From contig NZ_FNJO01000011.1 in NCBI RefSeq assembly GCF_900104095.1, positions 152,121 through 216,120 of the forward strand: a stretch of 64,000 nt of DNA. The letters are read 5' to 3'. This DNA comes from Ralstonia sp. 25mfcol4.1 (GTDB taxonomy: Bacteria; Pseudomonadota; Gammaproteobacteria; Burkholderiales; Burkholderiaceae). The position numbers were made by a program, and so were the translations under genes. Below the pieces are notes generated by a model. The model did not search any database and had not been told where the DNA came from. It worked only from the letters and a program-made list of their open reading frames with translations. Shown in pieces: positions 10,897-19,435 of this stretch; positions within the stretch are counted from its first letter, which is position 1, and each line of letters opens with the position of its first letter.

Positions 10897-11173
10897 GTTT
10901 GCCGCGCAAGTTTCGAAAGAAATGACCCGGCTGATGCCAGCGGCCCGTGCCGCGTGGCGCCCGGGCGCGTTACGATCGGTTCCCGGGCGGCGGGTGCGAC
11001 ATCTCGACACATCAAATGATTTGAACAACATCATGAAGTTCGGCGCTTCCAACGCACAGCCGGGCACCTAATAATGCGAGAATTGGCAGCGAATGACCGG
11101 ACGGCTACTGCAAGAGACTGTCTTGGCGCCGACATAGCAGAATAAGTAATAAGGATCGAAGGGATTGACTGAC
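10897..11173. other. Intergenic region upstream of cytochrome b561
   Basis: Together with the purB terminator this makes 357 gene-free bases. It presumably carries the promoter of the cytochrome b561/YceI operon. The only small structure noted is the palindrome CAAATGATTTG at 11013-11023. No coding sequence was found. Confidence 0.45.
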
Positions 11174-11737
11174 ATGGGTTTCAAAGCATCCGGGCCGGGG
11201 GGCCAGGCGACGTACACAGCCACCGCCATCGGCCTGCACTGGCTGATTGCCTTTGGCATCTTTGCCGCGTTCGGGCTAGGCCTGTACATGACGGGCATTC
11301 CGGGGCTGACGCCGACCAAGCTCAAGCTGTTCTCGTGGCACAAGTGGCTGGGCGTGACGATTTTCGTGGTGGCCGTGCTGCGCGTGCTCTGGCGCGCCAC
11401 GCATGCCGCCCCGCCCGTGGCGCCCGGTACGCCGGCCTGGCAGGCCAGGGCCGCCGCCGCCGCGCACCATCTGCTCTATCTGCTGATCCTGATCGTGCCG
11501 ATCACCGGCTATCTCTACAGCTCGGCCGCCGGCGTGCCGGTGGTGTACCTGGGCCTGTGGAAGCTGCCGTCGCTGATCGAAGCCAGCGACACCCTGAAGC
11601 CGATCCTGAAGTCCGCCCATATCTGGCTGAACTACACCATGGCCGTGATCGTGGTGGTCCATGCCGCCGCCGCCATCAAGCATCAGGTGGTGGATCGCGA
11701 CGGCACGCTGGGTCGCATGATCCCGTTCCTGCGCTGA
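11174..11737 (+). CDS. Cytochrome b561 family membrane protein (YceJ/CybB-like)
   Basis: This 187-residue protein has four predicted transmembrane helices and the paired histidines of di-haem cytochrome b561 proteins, for example GLHWLIAFGIF (helix 1), FSWHKWLGVTIF (helix 2), AAAHHLLYLLIL (helix 3) and VVVHAAAAIKHQ (helix 4). Such proteins pass electrons from quinol across the inner membrane. A TTG at 11165 is in frame, but the ATG at 11174 has better spacing from GAAGGG. It is followed by two yceI genes, as in E. coli yceJ-yceI, which suggests one unit handling isoprenoid or quinone compounds. Confidence 0.92.
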   Translation: MGFKASGPGGQATYTATAIGLHWLIAFGIFAAFGLGLYMTGIPGLTPTKLKLFSWHKWLGVTIFVVAVLRVLWRATHAAPPVAPGTPAWQARAAAAAHHLLYLLILIVPITGYLYSSAAGVPVVYLGLWKLPSLIEASDTLKPILKSAHIWLNYTMAVIVVVHAAAAIKHQVVDRDGTLGRMIPFLR

Positions 11738-11807
11738 TTCGCCGCCGTACCGCAACCGCTTTGCCTGACCAACCGGCCGTGATGGCCAGTCACCACTGGA
11801 GTCTCAG

Positions 11808-12383
11808 ATGAAACGCATGTCCCGTCCCGGCACGATCTTCGTGGCGGCCGCCCTGGCAACGGCTGGCCTGGCCGCAAACCTGGCGTGGGCCCAGATCGAT
11901 GCCGCCAAGAGCTCGGTCACGGCCACCGCCAGGCAGATCGGCGTGCCGATGGAAGGCAAGTTCAGGAAGTTCGACGCCACCGTCGACTTCGATCCGGCCA
12001 AGCTGGCCACGTCCTCGGCCAAGGTCGAGATCGACGTGTCCACCTTCGAGATCGGCGATGCCGAGACCACGAAGGAAGTGAAAGGCAAGGACTGGTTCGA
12101 CGCCGGCAAGTATCCGAAGGCCGTGTTCCAGTCGACCAGCATCAAGGCCGGCGCCGCCGGCAAGTACGACGTGGCCGGCAAGCTGACCATCAAGGGCAAG
12201 ACCGTCGATGTGACCGTGCCCGCCACGTACAAGCAGGAAAACGGCAGCCAGGTGTTCGATGGCGTGCTGCCGATCAAGCGTACCACGTTCAACATCGGTG
12301 ACGGCGAGTGGAAGGACACTTCCGTCGTGGCCGATGAAGTCCAGATCAAGTTTCACCTTGTGACCCCGGCAAAGAAGGGCTGA
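11808..12383 (+). CDS. YceI family periplasmic protein, copy 1
   Basis: This 191-residue protein has a signal peptide (ending ...AANLAWA) and a YceI lipocalin-like domain. YceI proteins bind polyisoprenoids in a long hydrophobic barrel. Characteristic segments are [38 protein letters not shown] and [11 protein letters not shown]. It lies 70 bases after the cytochrome b561 gene and 80 before a second yceI copy. The two copies have diverged widely and are not a recent duplication. The exact ligand is unknown. Confidence 0.9.
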   Translation: MKRMSRPGTIFVAAALATAGLAANLAWAQIDAAKSSVTATARQIGVPMEGKFRKFDATVDFDPAKLATSSAKVEIDVSTFEIGDAETTKEVKGKDWFDAGKYPKAVFQSTSIKAGAAGKYDVAGKLTIKGKTVDVTVPATYKQENGSQVFDGVLPIKRTTFNIGDGEWKDTSVVADEVQIKFHLVTPAKKG

Positions 12384-12463
12384 GGCGGGCTTGTTCCGCT
12401 CACAGCTCCTTGGCCGTTTTTTTTACCGACCTTCCTCTCCAACTTCTTGACGGGAGACTCAAC

Positions 12464-13054
12464 ATGAAAATCCGTACCCTGATCGCCGCAGTTGCCGCAG
12501 CCTCCGCCGCTCTCGCCGCCGGCACCGCCATGGCCAACGCCACGACGTACAACATCGACCCGACCCACACTTACCCGAGCTTCGAGGCCGACCACCTGGG
12601 CGGCCTGTCGAAGTGGCGCGGCAAGTTCGACAAGTCCAGCGGCGTGGTGACGCTGGACCGCGCGGCCAAGGCCGGCACCGTCGATATCAAGATCGACGCC
12701 GCATCGATCGATTTCGGCAACAGCAAGCTGAACGAGCACGCCAAGGGCCCCGAAATGTTCGATGTCCAGGCCTTCCCGGATGCCACGTACAAGGGCAAGT
12801 TCTCGAAGTTCAAGGGCGACGTGCCGACCGAAGTGGATGGCGTGCTGACGCTGCGCGGCGTGTCGAAGCCGGTGAAGCTCGAGATCAAGGAATTCAAGTG
12901 CATCCAGCACCCGATGCTCAAGCGTGAGGCTTGCGGCGCCGACGCCGTGGCCCAGTTCAACCGTGCCGACTTCGGCATCGACTACGGCGCCAAGTACGGC
13001 TTCAAGCAGGACGTGAACCTGGCCATCCAGGTGGAAGCCGTCAAGGCCGACTGA
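12464..13054 (+). CDS. YceI family periplasmic protein, copy 2
   Basis: This 196-residue protein starts at the ATG at 12464 behind a GGGAGAC ribosome site. It has a signal peptide ([10 protein letters not shown]) and the YceI domain: [33 protein letters not shown] and [13 protein letters not shown]. It contains two cysteines ([15 protein letters not shown]) able to form a disulfide in the periplasm. It ends the cytochrome b561-YceI-YceI unit, which closes with a strong terminator. The open frame extends upstream to 12410 without signal-peptide character. Confidence 0.92.
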   Translation: MKIRTLIAAVAAASAALAAGTAMANATTYNIDPTHTYPSFEADHLGGLSKWRGKFDKSSGVVTLDRAAKAGTVDIKIDAASIDFGNSKLNEHAKGPEMFDVQAFPDATYKGKFSKFKGDVPTEVDGVLTLRGVSKPVKLEIKEFKCIQHPMLKREACGADAVAQFNRADFGIDYGAKYGFKQDVNLAIQVEAVKAD

Positions 13055-13443
13055 TCACGGCAGGACACTTCTGGCGGAAGTTGCGCCAGTGGGGAAGTTG
13101 TCATTTCTCCAATACATGATGGAAACATGAGCCAGCAGCGTTGCTGGCTCATTTTTTTTGCCGTTTGCATACCCCCCTTCATGCAGCAGGTGGACTGTTG
13201 TACGGTTCAGAATTGCCACAGTACAATGGTTCGCCGCAGTCCCACCCTCAGGGGCGGCGTTCGCCCCGGTTTCCGCCGGCTGGCGCGCGCGTCCCGCAAA
13301 CAGGTCACGCGCATCGATATGAGCATTGGCTGCATTCCCTGATTGGTAGTTTCGCCGCAAGACCCTTGCCTTGAGCTGTACCCGGCCGACGCCCGCGGGC
13401 GCCGTGTCCCGCAGCGTTTCTCGGAATTCCCTGGCGCGATACC
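13055..13443. other. Intergenic region between yceI and phcB
   Basis: These 389 bases contain the yceI terminator (13126-13159) and then the presumed phcB promoter region. TTGTAC at 13198-13203 and GTACAA at 13221-13226 form an inverted repeat with 17 bases between, about 220 bases before phcB. Short frames across this region overlap the terminator and are not credible genes. Confidence 0.5.
13126..13159 (+). terminator. Strong intrinsic terminator after the YceI operon
   Basis: ATGAGCCAGCA and TGCTGGCTCAT pair over 11 bases around a short loop, followed by eight T residues. Confidence 0.9.
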
Positions 13444-14835
13444 GTGTACTCCAAAACGCAAATCGATCCGGTAGTTAGCTTCCGCAACTCGCAGGGCGAG
13501 CAGGTGCGGGGCACGATCATCAATCTCCAGCGCAAGTCGCTGGTGATGGAAATCTACAATCCCTACTCGATTGTCCAGGTCAGCGAAGTATTGAGCGAGC
13601 TGAGCGTGCGCATGGGCGCGAAGAACGCGTACCTGGGCAAGGCAGTGGTCATGAGCCTGGTGAACACGGGCCTGACCGCCGTGGTGTCGCTGACGCTGAT
13701 CGACGAGTGGCGCGAACTGACCGACGTGAACGATGCACCGAAATCGGTTGCACGCGAAGCCGAAATGTTCGTGCAGGACTGGGATACGCGCTTCAATATC
13801 CGCCGCGACTACCAGATCGTGGTCAACGAGATGCGCGCCTATCTGTCGGAAGTGTCGCGCTGGGTGGAGCAGGTGGACCTGACCGAGTCGCTGCCCAAGA
13901 AGGAAGGGCGGTTGCGCGAGGACGTGTTCTACGAACTGGCAACGCCCCTGATGGGGAAGGTGAAGACTTACCTCGACTGGCTCGAGGATGAGGCCCAGCG
14001 CGTGGACCAGGAAGTGGCGCCGGTGCATCGCACCTATGCCCAGGCCGCGCTGCATCCGTTGCTGCTGCGCGCGCCGTTCGTTTATCGCACCTTCACGAAG
14101 CCGCTCGGCTACGCGGGCGACTACGAGATGGTGAACCAGATCCTGAGCGATCCACAGCAGGGTCCCACCACTTACTTCCAGATCGTCAACACGGCATTCC
14201 TGAAGGCGGCGGTGGCCACGGCGCACCGTAACCGGATCGACCTGCTGGTGGATTACCTGACCCGCCAGGCTGAAAGGGCGCGCGCCGAAGGCCGCCAGTT
14301 CCGCGTACTGAACGTGGGATGCGGGCCGGCGTTCGAGATTCAGCGGTTCGTGCGCGAGTACCCGAATCCGGAGCTGCTGTCGTTCCAGCTGGTCGACTTC
14401 AGCGAGGAAACGCTCGGCTACACGCGCGCGTCGGTGGAGCGTGCGGCCGCCGGGGCGGGCCATAAGGTATCGGTCGAAATGGTGCACCAGTCGGTGCACG
14501 ACCTGCTCAAGCGCCGCATTGCGGCGGACGATCCGAGCGTGCGCGAATTCGATGCCGTCTACTGCGCCGGGCTGTTCGACTACCTGTCCGACAAGGTCTG
14601 CGCGCGCCTGCTCCAGTATTTCGCATCGCGCTCGAAGCCCGACGGTCAGGTGCTGGTCACCAATGTCCACTCGGACAATCCCGAGAAATTCGGGATGGAG
14701 CATTTGCTCGAGTGGTATCTGATCTATCGCGACGAGGCCGGGATGTCCTCGCTCTTGCCGGAGAACTCGCATGCCCACCGACTCTATGTCGATGAAACCG
14801 GCGTCAATGTCTTCGCCGAAGCCACTATCCGCTGA
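13444..14835 (+). CDS. phcB: PhcB-like methyltransferase making the 3-hydroxy fatty acid methyl ester signal
   Basis: This 463-residue protein has a PilZ-like N-terminal domain (about 1-90), a helical linker, and a class I SAM-dependent methyltransferase domain from about residue 285 (VLNVGCGPAFEIQRF at 288-302). It matches PhcB of Ralstonia, which makes the quorum signal 3-OH PAME or 3-OH MAME from a hydroxy fatty acid. The three following genes match phcS, phcR and phcQ in order, which supports the call strongly. The start is a GTG at 13444 with only a weak ribosome site. The end overlaps the longest phcS frame. The acyl chain length of the signal cannot be read from sequence. Confidence 0.88.
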   Translation: MYSKTQIDPVVSFRNSQGEQVRGTIINLQRKSLVMEIYNPYSIVQVSEVLSELSVRMGAKNAYLGKAVVMSLVNTGLTAVVSLTLIDEWRELTDVNDAPKSVAREAEMFVQDWDTRFNIRRDYQIVVNEMRAYLSEVSRWVEQVDLTESLPKKEGRLREDVFYELATPLMGKVKTYLDWLEDEAQRVDQEVAPVHRTYAQAALHPLLLRAPFVYRTFTKPLGYAGDYEMVNQILSDPQQGPTTYFQIVNTAFLKAAVATAHRNRIDLLVDYLTRQAERARAEGRQFRVLNVGCGPAFEIQRFVREYPNPELLSFQLVDFSEETLGYTRASVERAAAGAGHKVSVEMVHQSVHDLLKRRIAADDPSVREFDAVYCAGLFDYLSDKVCARLLQYFASRSKPDGQVLVTNVHSDNPEKFGMEHLLEWYLIYRDEAGMSSLLPENSHAHRLYVDETGVNVFAEATIR

Positions 14836-16207
14836 GGTTCCGGACGCCGAAGACCCGGCACCACCCGCCAAGGTCATGAGCCCGAATCAACTTTACGCCG
14901 GATACCAGTCCGAGCTGGCCGACTTTCGCCTGGCGTTCAGCCGGGGCGGCGCCTACACGGCCATTGCGCTGGTGCTGCTGGGCGTAGGGTTGGACTACGG
15001 CCAGTATCCGCACTTGCAGCTGCCGTTCGCGATTGCGCGCGTGGTGGTCTCGCTGATGATCGCCGGTGTCATCGTGGCGCTGTACAGCCAGGCTGGGCGG
15101 CGCTTCGCGCCGTGGCTGACCATGACGTGGCTGCTGCTGCCGCAGATCATGATTGCCTGGATGATCTCGCAGACCGAAGGCGTCGAATCGCCGTATTACG
15201 TGGGCCTGAACCTGGCAATCTTCGCGTCGGGTATCGCGTTGCCATTCGGGCTCTGGCAAAACCTCGTGTTCGGCATCCTGTCGTACGTGCTCTACGCGGC
15301 CGCGTGCCTGCTGCATCCGGGCGGCGTCGAACCGATGGGCACATTTATCGTCAATTCGCTATTTCTGCTGTTTGCCGCGGCGGCCAGCGGCGTGTACACG
15401 TTCTTCAATGAACGTGCACGTTTCATGCTGTTCCGGCTGAAGGCCGAGGTGGCCGACAAGAATACCGAGCTGGAAGTCATCAACCGCAAGCTGGTCGACA
15501 TCAAGGGCCAGATGCTGCAGCAGGAAAAAATGGCGGCCATCGGTACGCTGGCGGCGGGCCTGCTGCACGAGGTCAACAACCCGGTGAACTTCTGCCTGAT
15601 GGCCATCGAGGTGGCCATGGAAGAGCCGGCGGCCAAGTCGGAGCCGATGCTGCAGGAATGCCTGGTCGACGCCAAGCAGGGCATGCAGCGCATCCAGCAT
15701 ATCGTGTCCGATCTGAAGACGTTCGCCTATCGCAAGCCTGGCGCCGAGGTCGAAGGCACGCCGTTCCTGTTCGAGAAGGCGCTCGATTCGTCGCAGCGGC
15801 TGACCGCGCACGAACTGCGCGGCGTCAAGATGACGCGCGAAATGCCTGACGATACGCTCGTGATGGGCGACGAAGCGGCCATTATTGGCGTCCTGATCAA
15901 TTTGTTCTCCAATGCGGCGCTGGCCATGCGCAAGGCAGGCACCAAGGATCCGGCCATCCATACGACCGTGCGCTGGCAGGACAAGCGCCTGCATGTGACC
16001 GTCAAGGACAACGGCCCCGGTATCGCCGCCGAACACCTGGCGCGCGTGTTCGAGCCGTTTTTCACCACGCGCGAGGTAGGGCAGGGGCTGGGTCTCGGCC
16101 TGTCGATCAGCTATGCGGTGATCGAGCGCCACGAAGGCGTGCTGTTCGCCGAAAGCGAAGTCGGCCACTGGGCCGCTTTCAGCTTCGACCTGCCGCGTGC
16201 GGAGTAA
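14771..16207 (+). CDS. phcS: PhcS-like membrane sensor histidine kinase
   Basis: PhcS is the receptor kinase for the methyl ester signal. Six hydrophobic segments span about residues 60-210, followed by a coiled-coil linker and a kinase core. The phosphoacceptor histidine is H266 in LAAGLLHEVNNPVNF. The N box (LINLFSNAALA), DNGPGIAAEH and the GQGLGLGLSIS lid follow. The frame opens at 14771, inside phcB. An ATG at 14876 (MSPNQLYAGYQ) lies after the phcB stop and would place the histidine at position 231, so it may be the true start. It is co-transcribed with phcB and phcR. Confidence 0.87.
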   Translation: MPTDSMSMKPASMSSPKPLSAEVPDAEDPAPPAKVMSPNQLYAGYQSELADFRLAFSRGGAYTAIALVLLGVGLDYGQYPHLQLPFAIARVVVSLMIAGVIVALYSQAGRRFAPWLTMTWLLLPQIMIAWMISQTEGVESPYYVGLNLAIFASGIALPFGLWQNLVFGILSYVLYAAACLLHPGGVEPMGTFIVNSLFLLFAAAASGVYTFFNERARFMLFRLKAEVADKNTELEVINRKLVDIKGQMLQQEKMAAIGTLAAGLLHEVNNPVNFCLMAIEVAMEEPAAKSEPMLQECLVDAKQGMQRIQHIVSDLKTFAYRKPGAEVEGTPFLFEKALDSSQRLTAHELRGVKMTREMPDDTLVMGDEAAIIGVLINLFSNAALAMRKAGTKDPAIHTTVRWQDKRLHVTVKDNGPGIAAEHLARVFEPFFTTREVGQGLGLGLSISYAVIERHEGVLFAESEVGHWAAFSFDLPRAE

Positions 16208-16214
16208 CGCTGTC

Positions 16215-17348
16215 ATGACCGATACCACGCAGCCGCGCCCCACCATCCTCTACGTCGATGACGAAGAGATGGCCTGCAAGTATTTCGCGCGCGCAGTGGG
16301 TAGCGAATACGAAGTACTGTCGGCCAACGGTGCCGACGAGGCGGTTGGCATCCTGCGCGCGCACCATGCCCGGATATCGGTGCTGGTGACGGACTTCCGC
16401 ATGCCCGGCCGCGACGGCGGCGACCTGCTTCGGCAGGTGGCCCAGGAGTATCCGCAGATCGTGCGCATCCTGGTCACCGCCTATGCCGACAAGGACATGT
16501 TGCTCCAGACCGTCAATTCCGGCGAGGTGTTCCGCATCCTCGAAAAGCCGATTGGCGTGGCCGATGTCCGCGAGATCCTTCGGCTGGCGGGCGACCGCTT
16601 CCGCGAGCGGGCGGTGCGCCAGCAGCGGCTGATGGCCATCGACGAGACGCTGGCCTTCCTGGCGCACGAACTGAACACGCCGCTGGCGGCCATCGCCAAT
16701 TTCGCGCTCGGTATCGGGTCGCGGGTCGATGCCGAGTACAGCCAGCAGCGTCAGCAGGAAATCGGCCGGGCGGCCAGCGCAATGCACGACAACGCCCAGT
16801 ATTGCCTGGCGGTGCTGTCGTCGTTTCTCCAGTCGGTGCGCAGCAGCGCGGGCGGCGCCCCGCCGAAGCCGGGCGCCGGACAGGAAGTCAGCGCCGGTGC
16901 GCTGGTGGCGTCGTTGCTGGATACCTATCCTTTTGCCGATAACCAGCGTAGCTGGGTGCAGGTGGAGCTGGAGGGCGATTTTCCGGTGCCCACGCTGCCC
17001 AACTGCGTGGCACTGGTGCTGTCGTCGGTCATGAGCAACGCGTTGCGCGCGTTGGCCGAGGTTGGCAACCCGTCGCTGCGCTTCGTGGTGGTGGCGGGCG
17101 AGCGCCCCGAGATCCGCATTGCCGACAACGGCCCGGGCATTCCGCCCGAAATCATGGGACGCCTGCTGGTGGATCCGGTGACCACGCACGCATCGGCGGG
17201 CGGTAGCGGGATGGGCATGATCTTCTGCAACCGGGTGATGCAGTCGTTTGGCGGCGGCATCCGGATTGCGTCGGCATCCGGCGCGGGCACCACCGTAACC
17301 CTTGATTTCCCAAATTTCAAGAATCGTATGCACAGGAGTGATCGATGA
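16215..17348 (+). CDS. phcR: PhcR-like response regulator with C-terminal kinase-like domain
   Basis: This 377-residue protein has a receiver domain (VDDEE at 14-18, phospho-acceptor D60 in VLVTDFRMPG, Lys111 in ILEKPIG). It then has a histidine-kinase-like domain with H151 in FLAHELNTPLAAI and an ATPase with DNGPGIPPE and GGSGMGMIF. This unusual receiver-first, kinase-second order is the known PhcR layout; PhcR lacks a DNA-binding domain. In Ralstonia, PhcS and PhcR act on the master regulator PhcA after signal binding. The ATG at 16215, eight bases after the phcS stop, has GGAG ahead. It overlaps phcQ by ATGA. Confidence 0.88.
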   Translation: MTDTTQPRPTILYVDDEEMACKYFARAVGSEYEVLSANGADEAVGILRAHHARISVLVTDFRMPGRDGGDLLRQVAQEYPQIVRILVTAYADKDMLLQTVNSGEVFRILEKPIGVADVREILRLAGDRFRERAVRQQRLMAIDETLAFLAHELNTPLAAIANFALGIGSRVDAEYSQQRQQEIGRAASAMHDNAQYCLAVLSSFLQSVRSSAGGAPPKPGAGQEVSAGALVASLLDTYPFADNQRSWVQVELEGDFPVPTLPNCVALVLSSVMSNALRALAEVGNPSLRFVVVAGERPEIRIADNGPGIPPEIMGRLLVDPVTTHASAGGSGMGMIFCNRVMQSFGGGIRIASASGAGTTVTLDFPNFKNRMHRSDR

Positions 17349-18337
17349 CCGAACCGAATACCACGCAGGCACCCCCGGCGATTCTGTTCGTCGACGACGA
17401 AGCAACTGCGGTCAAGTATTTCCAGCGTGCCATTGGCCAGCTGGCGCCGGTGGTGACCGGCCAGTCCGTGGAAGAGGGCAAGGCCATGCTGGACGCCCAT
17501 GCCGACAGCCTTGCCGTGCTGGTGTCCGACCAGCGCATGCCGGGCGAGTACGGCAACGAACTGCTGCGGTATGCGCGCGAGCGGTATCCGCATATTGTGC
17601 GCATCCTGACCACGGCCTATTCCGAACTCGACCAGACCGTCGAGGCCGTGAACCAGGGCCAGATCCATCGCTATATCAAGAAGCCGTGGGACATTACCGC
17701 GCTGCGCATGGAACTGAAGCAGGCGCTGGAGTTGTCCGGGCTGCGCAAGGAGCGCGACCAGCTGGTGCGCGAAAAGCTGATGGTGCTGCAAAAGCAGACC
17801 GTGTCGTCGCGCGTGGGCATGATCCACGCCCTGTGCGCCAGCCTGATTGGCCCGGGACGCTTCCAGCCGGTGGAGACCTATCTGTCCGGCACCTATCTGG
17901 CGGGCGCGCACAACGCCGAGCCGGACTGGCAGCGCCTGGACTATGCCGATCTGGTGGGCGCGGAAAGCCAGCGCAGCGGTTCGTTCGGCCATGCCGTCAG
18001 CACCACGCTGACGAAGCTGCGCGGCGCTGGCCGCTCCGCTGGCGACGCGGCGGCGGTACTGGCCGAAACGCTGGGCGCCTCGGTCCGCCGCGACGGCGAC
18101 GTGATTACCTGGACATCACCTGACACGCTGAACGAATTCGTGTCCCGTCCCGTGGCCGAAGCGGTATCGGCCCAACATGCCGGATGGCTGGCCGTGCTGC
18201 TGTGGCTGGAGGAAGCCGGTGGCGCGCTGCACCTTGTGCGCGAAGGCGACGCCATTGCCGCACGCGCCGGCACCCGGGCAGATTCGTTCGCCGCGGACCG
18301 CCTCGCGGTGTGGATCGAGCAGCTGACCGAGGCATAG
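17345..18337 (+). CDS. phcQ: PhcQ-like response regulator
   Basis: This 330-residue protein has an N-terminal receiver (VDDEA at 16-20, phospho-acceptor D62 in VLVSDQRMPG, the lysine of YIKKPWD) and a helical C-terminal region of ~190 residues without a recognised DNA-binding or output domain. It is the last gene of the phcBSRQ unit and starts within the phcR stop (ATGA). In Ralstonia PhcQ adjusts signalling to PhcA. The receiver resembles RpfG/HD-GYP-type receivers (ILTTAYSELDQTVEAVNQG), but no HD domain follows. The C-terminal function is not visible. Confidence 0.85.
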   Translation: MTEPNTTQAPPAILFVDDEATAVKYFQRAIGQLAPVVTGQSVEEGKAMLDAHADSLAVLVSDQRMPGEYGNELLRYARERYPHIVRILTTAYSELDQTVEAVNQGQIHRYIKKPWDITALRMELKQALELSGLRKERDQLVREKLMVLQKQTVSSRVGMIHALCASLIGPGRFQPVETYLSGTYLAGAHNAEPDWQRLDYADLVGAESQRSGSFGHAVSTTLTKLRGAGRSAGDAAAVLAETLGASVRRDGDVITWTSPDTLNEFVSRPVAEAVSAQHAGWLAVLLWLEEAGGALHLVREGDAIAARAGTRADSFAADRLAVWIEQLTEA

Positions 18338-18380
18338 CACTGGTTTGTTCACCTCTGCCGCCGCGCGGCAGAGGGCAGGC

Positions 18381-18414
18381 AAAGAAAAAGGCACCCGAAG
18401 GTGCCTCTTTCTTT
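18381..18414. terminator. Bidirectional terminator between phcQ and secF
   Basis: GGCACC, loop CGAA, GGTGCC form the core stem. AAAG runs on one side and CTTT on the other extend it and supply T residues in both directions. It serves the convergent phc and sec transcripts. Confidence 0.8.
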
Positions 18415-18436
18415 TGCCGCTCGGGCTCTCGAACCG

Positions 18437-19411
18437 TCAGGCCTGCGCCCCGTAGTTCGGATCGTTGCGGTCGGGAGCATCGCCGCCTTTCTTCTCGCCC
18501 TTGACCAGGTCTTCGCGCTTCACGCCCAGCCACATGGCCAGCGCTGCCGCCACGAACACCGACGAATAGATACCGAACAGGATACCCACCGTCAGGGCCA
18601 GTGCGAAGTAGTGCAGCGTCGGGCCGCCGAAGAAGAACATCGACAGCACCATCATTTCGGTCGAGCCGTGGGTGATGATGGTCCGCGACATCGTGCTGGT
18701 AATCGCGTGGTCGATCACCTCGTGCGTGCTCATCTTGCGGTACTTGCGGAAGGCCTCGCGAATCCGGTCGAAAATCACCACCGACTCGTTCACGGAGTAT
18801 CCCAGCACCGCCAGGATGGCTGCCAGCACCGACAGCGAGAATTCCCACTGGAAGAACGCGAAGAAGCCCAGGATGATGACCACGTCGTGCAGGTTGGCGA
18901 TGATGCCGGCCACCGCAAACTTCCACTCGAAGCGGAACGACAGGTAGATCACGATACCGGCTACCACGCACAGCAGCGCCAGCAGGCCGTCGGTGGCCAG
19001 TTCCTTGCCCACCTGCGGACCGACGAACTCCACGCGCTGCAGTTTCACGTCAGGCGTGGCCGCCGTCAGGGCGCCCATCACCTGCTCGCTTTGCTGCGCC
19101 GACGTCACTTGCTTGCCGTCCGGACCCTTCTGCAGCGGCAGGCGGATCATCACGTCGCGCGAGGTGCCGAAGTTCTGCACCTGCACGTCGGTGTAGCCGA
19201 GCTTGCTGACCTGGCCCCGGATCTTTTCCAGATCGGCGGTCTGCTGGTAGTTGACCTCCATCACCGTGCCGCCCGTGAACTCGATCGACAGGTGCAGGCC
19301 CTTGTGCCAGAGGAAGAAAACAGCGGCGGCAAACGTCAGGAAGGACACCACGTTGAAGATCAACGCGTGCTTCATGAACGGAATGTCGCGCTTGATGCGG
19401 AAGAATTCCAT
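18437..19411 (-). CDS. secF: Protein translocase subunit SecF
   Basis: SecF (324 residues) is an inner-membrane RND-type subunit that, with SecD and YajC, uses the proton gradient to help release proteins from SecYEG. It has one N-terminal transmembrane helix, a periplasmic loop (IEFTGGTVMEV) and five C-terminal helices including VAGIIANLHDVVIILG and LAVLGYSVNESVVIFDRIRE. It lies 24 bases downstream of secD in the order yajC-secD-secF. Confidence 0.97.
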   Translation of the reverse strand: MEFFRIKRDIPFMKHALIFNVVSFLTFAAAVFFLWHKGLHLSIEFTGGTVMEVNYQQTADLEKIRGQVSKLGYTDVQVQNFGTSRDVMIRLPLQKGPDGKQVTSAQQSEQVMGALTAATPDVKLQRVEFVGPQVGKELATDGLLALLCVVAGIVIYLSFRFEWKFAVAGIIANLHDVVIILGFFAFFQWEFSLSVLAAILAVLGYSVNESVVIFDRIREAFRKYRKMSTHEVIDHAITSTMSRTIITHGSTEMMVLSMFFFGGPTLHYFALALTVGILFGIYSSVFVAAALAMWLGVKREDLVKGEKKGGDAPDRNDPNYGAQA

Positions 19412-19435
19412 GATGTGTTCCTGATATGTCCTGGC

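Noticed and set aside
13127..13342. A plus-strand frame beginning MSQQRCWLIFFAV with a hydrophobic start.
   Set aside because: Its first codons are the yceI terminator hairpin and its T-run, which explains the hydrophobic residues.
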